Shown in pieces: positions 16,830 to 23,929 of a stretch of 36,857 nucleotides of DNA. The DNA comes from Candidatus Tayloriibacteriota bacterium (GTDB lineage: Bacteria; Patescibacteriota; Minisyncoccia; Phycocordibacterales; PALSA-1337): NCBI GenBank assembly GCA_003151615.1, contig PLXZ01000001.1, positions 315,267 to 352,123 on the forward strand, read 5' to 3'. The notes below the pieces were generated by a model. It ran no database searches, was not told the origin of the DNA, and saw only the letters and a program-made list of their open reading frames with translations. Within the stretch, counting starts at the first letter, position 1; every line of letters starts with the position of its first letter. The position numbers were made by a program, and so were the translations under genes.

Positions 16830-17204
16830 ATGAAACAGCCGGAAAATCAACCAAAATCATCACTTCAGACATATACCGAAAAACGTCCTTGGGGCAGTTT
16901 CGAGCGATTTACTCAGAACGAACCTTCGACTGTCAAAATAATTACCGTAAATGCGGGCGAAGAACTAAGCCTCCAATACCATTTCAAGCGCAGCGAATTT
17001 TGGAAAATCTTGTCCGGTAATCCGATGATTACCGTCGGCGACAAAATCATTCAGGCCCACGAAGGCGGCGAATTTTTCGAATTGGCGAAAGAAAAGCATC
17101 GCATACAGGCGGGTAAAAGCGAGGTCCGTATTCTCGAAATTGCCTTTGGTCAATTCGAAGAGGGAGATATTGTTAGACTGGAGGATAAGTACGGACGCAA
17201 GTAA
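16830..17204 (+). CDS. Mannose-6-phosphate isomerase-type cupin
   Basis: 124 residues, a single cupin barrel. It matches the C-terminal isomerase domain of type II phosphomannose isomerase: TEKRPWGSFE, then the metal site LQYHFKRSEFWKIL (one His of the usual Q-x-H-x-H-R-x-E-x-W replaced by Phe), then the late EKHRIQAG motif. It should interconvert mannose-6-phosphate and fructose-6-phosphate, linking mannose to glycolysis. It has no pyrophosphorylase domain. The gene begins 13 nt after the phosphomannomutase-like stop, so the two are probably co-transcribed. Confidence 0.85.
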   Translation: MKQPENQPKSSLQTYTEKRPWGSFERFTQNEPSTVKIITVNAGEELSLQYHFKRSEFWKILSGNPMITVGDKIIQAHEGGEFFELAKEKHRIQAGKSEVRILEIAFGQFEEGDIVRLEDKYGRK

Positions 17205-17221
17205 AAAGCGTTTTTCGATTT

Positions 17222-18151
17222 CTAATCCCCGCAAATAACGCAGGCCACGGCGCCGTCCCACGAATGTCCGGTATAAATTGCCTGCATCAGGCCGGCCACG
17301 GACAATGCGCTGTTCGGAGAAATAAAAACACCCGTATGTTTTTTTGTGATATCAATTGCAGACATGATGCTTTCATTGTTTGAAATCCATGCCGCCCCGC
17401 CTGTTTTTTCTATGAGTTTCGCCACAGTTTCTTTGCGCAAGGCTGTCCGGTCGACGATGGCATCGGCGATAGATTTTTCAGGTTCTTCGCTGTCAAGTAT
17501 TCCGGAAATGGCATCAACTATCGGGTGACAGGTTGGAGTTTGCACGATATGAATTTGAACGCTGTTTTTGTTTTTGCTCGCGCTAGTTTTTTTAAAAAAA
17601 TACTCAGCAAGCGCCTGAGCGGTCGTTCCGGAAGAAGTGCCGATGAAAATTGCCTGCAGATTCGGAATTTCGCCAAGTTCGCGCGCTAGACTTTCGTATC
17701 CAACCAATGCAGTGTCATCGTCGGACTGGCGCAGGCTAACGACAGTGGCGGCTCCATTTTCGTTGGAACCTTTTGTTTTCATGAGCAGAGCCTGCTTCGG
17801 CCGGTCATGAATTGAAACGTGAACAGTGTCGCTTTTGAGCGCTTCAAGTTTCGCCAATTTTTTTGGAGCGATGTTTTGTCCGACCAAAATTTCGAGGATT
17901 ATCGGCTCGGCATTTTTTGCTTCGGACGCATCATTCAATTGCCGCACATACAATCCCGCCGCCAGCGCCGCATTTCCTGAGGACGAAATTGCGAAACGTT
18001 TTGCACCCGTTTTGATGTGCGTATTAATCATATGCGGAATCGAACGGCCCTTGTGGGAACCGAGAGGATGGAGGTCTTCGCGCTTGAAATAGAGCTTTGG
18101 AGCCCCCAAAACCGCCCCTAATTCATTGTATTGTTCGTTTGGAGTTACCAT
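17222..18151 (-). CDS. Fold-type II PLP-dependent enzyme, threonine synthase-like
   Basis: 309 residues. The PLP lysine is K34 in LHPLGSHKGRS, the fold-type II pattern. The substrate-loop motif is SSSGNAALAA, and the phosphate-binding Gly-rich loop is FIGTSSGTTAQAL. These place it in the threonine synthase, cysteine synthase and threonine dehydratase superfamily, but it is shorter than classical threonine synthase (about 350-480 residues) and the exact reaction cannot be read. No other amino-acid biosynthesis genes are nearby. It diverges from a LysW-like carrier gene across a 99-nt gap, raising the possibility of a carrier-linked substrate. It ends 17 nt from the convergent cupin stop. Confidence 0.8.
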   Translation of the reverse strand: MVTPNEQYNELGAVLGAPKLYFKREDLHPLGSHKGRSIPHMINTHIKTGAKRFAISSSGNAALAAGLYVRQLNDASEAKNAEPIILEILVGQNIAPKKLAKLEALKSDTVHVSIHDRPKQALLMKTKGSNENGAATVVSLRQSDDDTALVGYESLARELGEIPNLQAIFIGTSSGTTAQALAEYFFKKTSASKNKNSVQIHIVQTPTCHPIVDAISGILDSEEPEKSIADAIVDRTALRKETVAKLIEKTGGAAWISNNESIMSAIDITKKHTGVFISPNSALSVAGLMQAIYTGHSWDGAVACVICGD

Positions 18152-18250
18152 TGCGTTGGCATATTTACCTTGTTGATATACTACCTTGTTCGGGGTAAAA
18201 TATGAAGCGTAACGCTCCGCCTACCATTACTATTTTAAATATATAAAACC
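18152..18250. promoter_or_regulatory. Divergent intergenic region with paired 9-nt repeats
   Basis: TACCTTGTT occurs twice as a direct repeat (18166-18174 and 18182-18190), 16 nt apart start to start. A small palindrome AGCG-TAA-CGCT follows (about 18206-18216). AT-rich TAAATATATAAAA directly precedes the LysW-like ATG and may be its -10. A regulator site shared by both genes is possible; no regulator is identified. Confidence 0.35.
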
Positions 18251-18415
18251 ATGAATTGCGTCTGTCCCGAATGTAAAAATGATGTCAACCTCGGCCGCTA
18301 TCCGAATCTTGCGGTCGGCAATGTCATCGAGTGTGACGTCTGCGGCATCACTCTTGTCGTGAAAGGAATCGAAAACAACGAAGTCTTCACCGAGATCGCC
18401 GACGAAGGGAAATAA
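18251..18415 (+). CDS. LysW-like zinc-ribbon carrier mini-protein
   Basis: 54 residues. Two CxxC pairs (C5-P-E-C8 and C28-D-V-C31) form a zinc ribbon, with the hydrophobic VGNVIECDVCGITL segment and an acidic C-terminus. This is the layout of LysW, the amino-group carrier protein of archaeal and Thermus lysine/arginine synthesis. Canonical LysW ends in a conserved EDWGE whose terminal Glu carries the substrate; this protein ends EIADEGK, so the attachment chemistry, if any, must differ. No lysX, lysY or lysZ homologue is in the window. Its 3' end overlaps the convergent Mur ligase gene by 29 nt. It could instead be a structural zinc ribbon. Confidence 0.7.
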   Translation: MNCVCPECKNDVNLGRYPNLAVGNVIECDVCGITLVVKGIENNEVFTEIADEGK

Positions 18416-19826
18416 TAGTTTCTTCGATCATGCCGCGGAAACCGTGCGACCCGAGAAAGGCAATGACGTCTCCTGTTTTCGCTTCGGCTGTGATTTTTTC
18501 GACGAGCATGGAATCATCCTCGATGTACGCCACGTTTTTGTGAGTTTTTGAAATATAGTCGGCAAGCTCGTTTCCTTCGAGCGGTTTTTGGGGATCATCG
18601 GAAATTTTGAGCTTTGTCAGACGCGGAATTACAACAACATCCGCATCCCCGAATGCATTGTCATACTGGGCAACTGATTCTCGCTGGCGGCCGCCGGTAT
18701 TTGGTTCGTATACCACAATAATTTTTGTGTCGTAGACTTCGCGAATGCTTTGCAAAACCGATTGGGCTTTTTCTGCAGTCGGAGCATGACAGTCAAGCAC
18801 GGTAACCTCACCCTCAAAACGCTTTTCGAGGCGGCGTTTAATGCCTTTAAACGTCGCGATTGCCTCGATGATTTTTGCCGGCGCGATACCGATTTCTAAA
18901 GCCAGTGCAAAACAGCCGGCGATGTTTTCGACGTTGAAACGGCCCAGCATCGGCGATTCAATTGAAAAAGTCTCGTCCGTCGATTTTTTGTCTATTTTAA
19001 AGAAAATGCCTTTTTTCGTGGGAAAGACGTTGTGGTAAGAATAGTCGGGCTTTGCCGCGCTTCCGGCTTCATCTTTTCCGTATGTCACTACTTTGCATTT
19101 CGCTTCCGCGATTACTTTTTTAATTCCAGCATCGTCGGTGCAGGAAACAATGAGGCCGTTTGGCGGTATTCGCGCAATTAAATTCTTGAATTCGTCAAAG
19201 TACGCTTTTTCAGTCGGATACAAATCGGCATGATCCCATGAAACCGAAGTTAGCAACAGATGAGTCGGGGAATAGTAGGCGAATTTCGGTTTTTTGTCCC
19301 AAATGGCCGTTTGGTATTCGTCTCCTTCGACAACGCTCCAATCGGAATCGGATATTTCACCCGTATCGTGCGAGAGCGAAACACCGCCGGTAAAATATGA
19401 CGGTTTCATTCCGCTCTGAAGCAATATATATGAAAGAATTGCGGACGTGGTCGTTTTACCCCAGGTTCCGACAGTGACAATCGAATTCTTTCGTATGAAA
19501 AATTTTCCGATTGCTTCGGCGAACGCAAGAACGGGAATATTTTTTTCGCGCGCATATGCCAGTTCGGGATTTGAGGTGCTCGTGCCGCTTCCGCCGGCAA
19601 CGACAAAATCAGGAATGCCGCCCATTTCGCGCGAGATCATTTTTTCGTGATGCCAGCCGGCGTAAAAAGGAATGCCCGCGTTTTCGAGAGCCGTTGAAAC
19701 CGGGGGATAGAAGCCCTTGTCGCTGCCGGAAACAGTCCAGCCTTTTTTGTGAAAAGCAATCGCAAGAGCCGACGTCGCGACGCCGCAGATGCCGATGATG
19801 TGGATGTGTTTTTTACTTTGATTCAT
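18387..19826 (-). CDS. Mur ligase, Mpl/MurC-like
   Basis: 479 residues. The Rossmann-like N-terminus is HIHIIGICGVATSALAIAFHKKG. The ATP P-loop is VTVGTWGKTTTSAIL, the substrate loop VEGDEYQTAIWDKKPKFAYYSPTHLLLTSVSWDHADLYP, quoted here by its key parts EGDEY and DHADLYP. A C-terminal domain carries EPNTGGRQRES. The EGDEY-T-A-x-x-DKxPKF and WDHADLYP pattern resembles Mpl (UDP-MurNAc:tripeptide ligase, murein recycling) more than MurC. It should add a peptide or amino acid to a UDP-muramyl-type substrate in the cytoplasm. It overlaps the upstream Ate1-like gene by 14 nt, implying translational coupling and a joint task. Confidence 0.82.
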   Translation of the reverse strand: MNQSKKHIHIIGICGVATSALAIAFHKKGWTVSGSDKGFYPPVSTALENAGIPFYAGWHHEKMISREMGGIPDFVVAGGSGTSTSNPELAYAREKNIPVLAFAEAIGKFFIRKNSIVTVGTWGKTTTSAILSYILLQSGMKPSYFTGGVSLSHDTGEISDSDWSVVEGDEYQTAIWDKKPKFAYYSPTHLLLTSVSWDHADLYPTEKAYFDEFKNLIARIPPNGLIVSCTDDAGIKKVIAEAKCKVVTYGKDEAGSAAKPDYSYHNVFPTKKGIFFKIDKKSTDETFSIESPMLGRFNVENIAGCFALALEIGIAPAKIIEAIATFKGIKRRLEKRFEGEVTVLDCHAPTAEKAQSVLQSIREVYDTKIIVVYEPNTGGRQRESVAQYDNAFGDADVVVIPRLTKLKISDDPQKPLEGNELADYISKTHKNVAYIEDDSMLVEKITAEAKTGDVIAFLGSHGFRGMIEETIISLRRRSR

Positions 19827-20496
19827 TGAGCAATTTTTTTACTTCCTCCGTTTCGGTCTGCCATTTTTTTCCGTTAAACCATTCGATGCTGCGGAATTGC
19901 AGTTTGTAGACGTCAGTCGGACGTTGAAGCGAGCCGAGATATATGTATTTAAGACCCGATTCCTTGGCATGTACGATGGCCTGAATCATCATGCCCATTC
20001 CCATGTCTTTTGTCGAGCGGGCGAGGTCGTAGAACGGATATGAATAATGAAAGATTGCGTCATCAGTGTATGAAATGCAGTAGCCTTGTCCGCAATAAAT
20101 GAGGAGAGTGTTGAAGTTGCTAGCGTCGAGGTCGGTGACGAGTTCGCGGATTTTATTCGCGGTCATGATGTTCGCGCCAAATTTTTTCTCGTAGAAATCC
20201 TTGGCCATTTTGCCGACGATCCATGTATAGTTGTCGTAAGGGAGTTTTGTGCTCATCAGATCGATGCACTGTAATTTTTTGAGGATGCGCCGGTTTTCGC
20301 TCGTCAATTCGAATTTCGAAAGATCGATGCGCAGGCTGCGCGTCTGATGCATCACTCCGCGTCCGATGCGCGTGAAAACCCAGCCGTCCTCGTACATTTT
20401 CTGCACGCTTGTCGGCGTGAAATCCGTAATCGTTTTCTCGTTCCAATGGAGATAGGTTTTTGCGGTCGTGGCTAATTTTGCGGGCGTCGTGATCAT
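19813..20496 (-). CDS. Ate1/Bpt-like aminoacyl-tRNA-protein transferase family protein
   Basis: 227 residues. The C-terminal GNAT-like region has FHYSYPFYDLARSTKDMGMGMMIQAI and GLKYIYLGS, where arginyl/leucyl-tRNA-protein transferases (Ate1, Bpt) have the corresponding family signature. The usual N-terminal zinc-binding cysteine cluster is not evident. Ate1-family enzymes move an amino acid from aminoacyl-tRNA to an acceptor peptide. Coupling by a 14-nt overlap to a Mur ligase gene suggests a cell-wall peptide rather than a protein N-terminus as acceptor; this is inference. I chose ATG 20496 over an in-frame TTG at 20514 because a -10 TACATT ends 6 nt before it. A tRNA-like RNA element lies upstream on the same strand. 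Confidence 0.75.
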   Translation of the reverse strand: MITTPAKLATTAKTYLHWNEKTITDFTPTSVQKMYEDGWVFTRIGRGVMHQTRSLRIDLSKFELTSENRRILKKLQCIDLMSTKLPYDNYTWIVGKMAKDFYEKKFGANIMTANKIRELVTDLDASNFNTLLIYCGQGYCISYTDDAIFHYSYPFYDLARSTKDMGMGMMIQAIVHAKESGLKYIYLGSLQRPTDVYKLQFRSIEWFNGKKWQTETEEVKKLLNESK

Positions 20497-20502
20497 CCCT
20501 CT

Positions 20503-20532
20503 AATGTAGCGCAATTTTCAGTATTCGTCCAA
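20503..20532 (-). promoter_or_regulatory. Leaderless promoter of the Ate1-like gene
   Basis: Minus-strand -35 TTGGAC, 18-nt spacer, -10 TACATT (20503-20508), then 6 nt to ATG 20496. Confidence 0.6.
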
Positions 20533-20540
20533 ATGTATCC

Positions 20541-20563
20541 AAAAAGAAAACCGCCTTTCGGCG
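20541..20563 (-). terminator. GAAA-loop rho-independent terminator
   Basis: On the minus strand CGCC-GAAA-GGCG (20563-20552) is followed by GTTTTCTTTTT. It ends the noncoding transcription unit just before the Ate1-like promoter. Confidence 0.65.
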
Positions 20564-20641
20564 ATGTTCCTTTTCCATGTCTTTTGGGTTTTCTACATAC
20601 GTACCGATAAAAGTATGTATGTGCAAGACGGGACTCGATAT
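20541..20641 (-). ncRNA. Candidate small RNA complementary to the tRNA-like element
   Basis: A promoter (TTGACA, 16 nt, TAGACT; 20648-20675) predicts a start at about 20641. From there the transcript would read ATATCGAGTCCCGTC, a perfect 15-nt complement of the anticodon-like hairpin of the tRNA-like element (20752-20766). It then has a 7-bp hairpin TACATAC/GTATGTA (20594-20600 with 20613-20619) and ends in a GAAA-loop terminator (20541-20563). If transcription started a little earlier, TGTGC/GCACA (20620-20624 with 20644-20648) would display the complementary stretch in a 19-nt loop. No coding potential is seen on this strand. Instead of a separate RNA, it could be the 3' domain of one longer transcript that pairs with its own 5' part. 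Confidence 0.45.
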
Positions 20642-20647
20642 GGGCAC

Positions 20648-20675
20648 AGTCTATCAGTCTATATTTTCTTGTCAA
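20648..20675 (-). promoter_or_regulatory. Sigma70-type promoter inside the noncoding locus
   Basis: A perfect -35 TTGACA (20670-20675), 16-nt spacer and -10 TAGACT (20648-20653). A tandem AGTCTA repeat gives a second possible -10 at 20656-20661. Confidence 0.5.
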
Positions 20676-20717
20676 ATGGAATTTTGCACAGGACAATATA
20701 TTTTAAATTTTTTCAAA

Positions 20718-20784
20718 GCCGGCGGAGGGAATCGAACCCTCCGGACATGGAATATCGAGTCCCGTCCGACACCAAGCCGCCGGC
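20718..20784 (-). ncRNA. D-armless tRNA-like / tmRNA-TLD-like element
   Basis: On the minus strand this is a 67-nt fold. It has a perfect 7-bp acceptor stem GCCGGCG/CGCCGGC (20784-20778 with 20724-20718) and a canonical T arm GAGGG-TTCGATT-CCCTC (20741-20725). A 9-nt unpaired stretch GCTTGGTGT contains GG, as in D loops. A long hairpin CGGAC-GGGA-CTCGATA-TTCC-AT-GTCCG (20768-20742) takes the place of the anticodon arm. There is no D stem and no encoded CCA; position 73 is U. Read as a tRNA, the loop would give U33 and anticodon CGA. The lack of a D stem, the GG in the D-loop stretch and the extended helix resemble the tRNA-like domain of tmRNA, including a shared GACGGGA, but without an mRNA-like part. 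A TATAGT box lies upstream at 20818-20823. It could be a decayed tRNA, but the stems are intact. Confidence 0.55.
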
Positions 20785-20817
20785 ATGTCCTCGGCAAAAA
20801 TTGCAGGGACGCAGGAG

Positions 20818-20826
20818 ACTATAGCA
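20818..20826 (-). promoter_or_regulatory. Extended -10 upstream of the tRNA-like element
   Basis: TGC-TATAGT on the minus strand (TATAGT at 20818-20823) would start transcription near 20811, about 27 nt before the acceptor stem. No good -35 is visible. The rest of the 20786-20917 gap is AT-rich with no other recognised feature. Confidence 0.45.
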
Positions 20827-20917
20827 AAACGCCTATGAAGTTTTAATGAAAAAAGAATAAAATTTTGATAAAGAAATCGAAGGAAATCAATATCTCGCAG
20901 AAGTCAAGCTTTGAGGT

Positions 20918-22705
20918 CTAGGCATTCAGAAACTCGCCCGACTGGTGATTCCATAATTTTGCGTATAACCCTTTTTTCTTTATCAATTCGGCATGAGTTC
21001 CATCTTCCACAATTTGACCTTTGTCTATAACGACGATTCTATCGAGGTGTTTTATGGTTGAGAGGCGATGGGCAATGACAAGAGCGGTTTTATTTTTTAT
21101 AAGTTCAAGCAGACCTTCCTGAATGTATTTTTCTGATTCGGAATCGAGGGCGCTCGTGGCTTCATCAAGAACCAGAATTGGTGCCGGCTTCAAAAGAGCG
21201 CGGGCAATTGCCACGCGTTGGCGCTGTCCGCCGGATAGTTTAATCCCGCGTTCCCCGACCAATGTTTGGTATCCGTTCGGCAAAGTTGAAATAAATTCGT
21301 GAGCATGGGCGATTTTCGACACGCGGATGATGTCTTCTTCCGATGCGTCGGGGTTGCCGTAGGCGATATTTTCCAATAATGACCGGTGAAATAGCAGCGG
21401 TTCCTGCGGAACGTACGACACCGCTTTTCGCAAGGAATTCTGGGTCACTTCACTGATGTTTTGGCCGTCGATGCAGATTTTCCCCGATTGCAGGTCGATA
21501 AACCGGAGAATCAGTTTTGTTATGGTTGTCTTGCCTCCACCGCTCGGCCCAACCAGCCCCACTTTTTGATGCGCTTTGATGTCCAAGTTAAAATGATTGA
21601 GAAACGAAGGCGTTTTCTCGTCACTGCCGCCATAGGAAAAGTCAATATCTTCAAAAGAGATAGTCGGATTTTTAACGACGAGCGTCGCGGCTTTCGCGCT
21701 GTCGGCGACCGCAGGCGGATCAATGAACATCTGCGTGAACTCGGCCGCTTCGCCGATCGATGACTCTATGTTTCGGTACACCCTGTTTGTATCCCAGAAA
21801 ACCCTCGTAACCGCGGCGTAATAGGAGAATACGACAAAAATAGTTCCGACTTGAAGACCCAGTTTCTGGGAAAAGAAAATGGCGATAATGAGTCCGATGA
21901 CGTTTGTTCCGACGTATATCGGCGATATGGCCGTATCGAAACGGAGATTTTGAAAATTTGCCGCACGCACGTATTTTTTCTTGTGATCGTCTACGAGTTC
22001 GGAAAACGTATTGAGCTCCAATCCTTCATGAGCGAAGGATTTTACGGCCATGATGTTTGTCAATGAATCGGAAAGCCGCCCCGAGACCTTACTGCCGGCA
22101 ATATGTCTCTCTGCGACAAGTTTTGACCGCATCCGTACGATGGGGAACCCTACGCCAAGAGCCACAAAAAGACACAAAATAAGAATGATTGAAATCCAGG
22201 GCGAATAGAACCACAGAATTACCACTGCGAAGATGGCAGGAATAATATTGTTTATGACATTGAAACACAGCGTATCGGAAAAAGTTTCGAAGCCGCGCAT
22301 AAAAGCCGTGGCTGTTTTTGTGAGTGATCCGACAAAATGATTTGTGTAAAAATCGTAATCGCGTTCCGACAACCGTTCGAAGCTCAGCTTGCCGAGAACA
22401 TTCATGGCGTCTGCGTCAAGTTTGATGAGATAATGCATGCCGATTCGCCATGTGATTTCGCCAAGCAACCAGAGAATTGCGAATAATAGTATATATGGCC
22501 ATGCCGCATGAAGCGATATTCCGTTTTTAACAAACGTATTTATGAGCCGGGCGATGATAAGCGGCGGCACAAGGAAAACGAGTATGCTTCCAATTGCAGG
22601 CGCAAGAAAAGCCGCCAGTGAATTCCATGGGTGTTTCTTATACTGTTGCCAATAGTCGAGCAAAACCTGCTTGACCGCGGCGGCTGTAATCTTCTCTTTA
22701 TTCAT
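20918..22705 (-). CDS. ABC exporter, fused TMD-NBD half-transporter
   Basis: 595 residues. The N-terminal ABC type-1 membrane domain (about 35-330) has six hydrophobic segments. The nucleotide-binding domain carries Walker [14 protein letters not shown], a Q-loop at YVPQEPLLF, the signature [15 protein letters not shown], Walker [16 protein letters not shown] and an H-loop at [10 protein letters not shown]. This is the MsbA/lipid- or multidrug-exporter type that works as a dimer in the cytoplasmic membrane. The substrate cannot be read. It begins 20 nt after the mraY stop, so it may be co-transcribed with mraY and export a lipid-linked cell-envelope intermediate, but that is only context. Confidence 0.92.
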   Translation of the reverse strand: MNKEKITAAAVKQVLLDYWQQYKKHPWNSLAAFLAPAIGSILVFLVPPLIIARLINTFVKNGISLHAAWPYILLFAILWLLGEITWRIGMHYLIKLDADAMNVLGKLSFERLSERDYDFYTNHFVGSLTKTATAFMRGFETFSDTLCFNVINNIIPAIFAVVILWFYSPWISIILILCLFVALGVGFPIVRMRSKLVAERHIAGSKVSGRLSDSLTNIMAVKSFAHEGLELNTFSELVDDHKKKYVRAANFQNLRFDTAISPIYVGTNVIGLIIAIFFSQKLGLQVGTIFVVFSYYAAVTRVFWDTNRVYRNIESSIGEAAEFTQMFIDPPAVADSAKAATLVVKNPTISFEDIDFSYGGSDEKTPSFLNHFNLDIKAHQKVGLVGPSGGGKTTITKLILRFIDLQSGKICIDGQNISEVTQNSLRKAVSYVPQEPLLFHRSLLENIAYGNPDASEEDIIRVSKIAHAHEFISTLPNGYQTLVGERGIKLSGGQRQRVAIARALLKPAPILVLDEATSALDSESEKYIQEGLLELIKNKTALVIAHRLSTIKHLDRIVVIDKGQIVEDGTHAELIKKKGLYAKLWNHQSGEFLNA

Positions 22706-22725
22706 TGTATTCGGGAAATACTATT

Positions 22726-23862
22726 CTAATGCAGAGCCACCCAAACTCCAAATATCACGAATGCCAGATGGATGATCCAAAAACGCATGATTGTTTTTTC
22801 TTCGCTCCAACCGGAGAGCTCGAAGTGGTGATGGAGCGGCGCCATGCGGAAAATGCGGCGGCCCAAAAAATAACGGCTGCCGACCTGGAGCAAAACGGAA
22901 ATCGCTTCGACGTAAAAAACAAAGCCGAGGAAAAAGAGCGAACCGATCGCGCCGACGGCCACGGCGTTGACCGCGACCAATGCCCCGAGCCCCAGCGATC
23001 CGACGTCACCCATGAAAAAACGGGCTGGCTTTATATTAAAATACGTATATGCAACAAGCGCCCCGAGCGTCACTCCGTTCAAAATGGCAATTTCCTCAAA
23101 ACCTTTGATCCACGAAATGAGGGCGAGCGCGCCGAAAGTTATGATGAGCATACCGCCCGCCAAACCGTCCATGCCGTCGGCGATGTTCACCGCGTTCGCC
23201 GTGAACATAACGGTGAAAATGACGATCGGTATGATGAGCCAGCCTAAATAGAACGTGCCGAGAAAGGGAATCGTTGCGTAATGCCATTGGATGCCGAGTT
23301 TCCAGTAAATCCACCAAGCCGCCACGGCACCGGCCGCGAATTGCAGGACCAATTTTTCATGCACGTGCACGCCTTTGCCCGGATGCGAGCCTATCCAGAG
23401 CGACGCGCGTTTGAAAACAGACCATGGCAATGTAATCGTGTACCAAAAGCGCTTTTTCCAATCCTTGTGCACGCGGATGAGGGTCATCACATGATTGAGT
23501 TTTCGCGAACGGCGTTCTTTGCCGAAAATATTGAGAAGGTCGTCGATGCCTCCGAGGGCTGCTGAAAAAAGCATGATGCCGATGGGCACCCAGGTGTATT
23601 GGCGGTCCCAGTTGAAGCCGATGGTCAAAACGGCGACAGTGACGATCACGAGAAGCCCGCCCATGATCGGCGTTCCGATTTTGGCACTGCTGTTTCCGTG
23701 CGCCCGGCTGGAGATGCGGGCCATTTCAATCTTCTGGCCTTTTATGATGCGGTGTTTATAGAGAAGATGAGTGAGAATCGGCGACCAGAGAAAGGCCAGG
23801 ACGCAAGCCATGACTGCCCAGCCCAGAACGTACGAAAGATTCGAAATATTTTCGGCAATCAT
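22726..23862 (-). CDS. mraY: Phospho-N-acetylmuramoyl-pentapeptide transferase
   Basis: 378 residues, about ten membrane helices. It links UDP-MurNAc-pentapeptide to undecaprenyl phosphate, making lipid I at the cytoplasmic membrane. Motifs seen: KIGTPIMGGLL, the Asp pair in GGIDDLLNIFGK, NIADGMDGLAGG, FMGDVGSLGLGAL, and the HHHFELSGWSE loop with the conserved HHH. The family is usually about 320-360 residues; this one is slightly longer in the KERRSRKLNHVMTL region. The start fits a minus-strand -10 TATCGT (23869-23874) that ends 6 nt upstream. It shows that peptidoglycan synthesis is encoded, and sits among Mur-ligase, NlpC/P60 and ATP-grasp genes. Confidence 0.95.
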   Translation of the reverse strand: MIAENISNLSYVLGWAVMACVLAFLWSPILTHLLYKHRIIKGQKIEMARISSRAHGNSSAKIGTPIMGGLLVIVTVAVLTIGFNWDRQYTWVPIGIMLFSAALGGIDDLLNIFGKERRSRKLNHVMTLIRVHKDWKKRFWYTITLPWSVFKRASLWIGSHPGKGVHVHEKLVLQFAAGAVAAWWIYWKLGIQWHYATIPFLGTFYLGWLIIPIVIFTVMFTANAVNIADGMDGLAGGMLIITFGALALISWIKGFEEIAILNGVTLGALVAYTYFNIKPARFFMGDVGSLGLGALVAVNAVAVGAIGSLFFLGFVFYVEAISVLLQVGSRYFLGRRIFRMAPLHHHFELSGWSEEKTIMRFWIIHLAFVIFGVWVALH

Positions 23863-23875
23863 TTCTACACGATAC
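23863..23875 (-). promoter_or_regulatory. Leaderless promoter of mraY
   Basis: TATCGT (23869-23874) ends 6 nt before ATG 23862, the same spacing seen at other starts in the window. Confidence 0.5.
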
Positions 23876-23929
23876 CACAGAGGCGGCGCGGCACAAAATT
23901 AAATGTCTGCGGTCATAAAGACAAAAATG

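Noticed and set aside
20497-20514. TTG start at 20514 for the Ate1-like gene
   Set aside because: It would place the -10 TACATT inside the coding region; ATG 20496 fits the 6-nt rule.
20577-20846. Plus-strand frame of 89 codons across the noncoding locus
   Set aside because: The GGGNRT-type start of its second half is what antisense reading of a T arm gives. No promoter or start context was found, and it is opposite the tRNA-like fold.
22705-23247. Plus-strand 180-codon frame opposite mraY
   Set aside because: Charged, low-information sequence antisense to a clear MraY with all family motifs.
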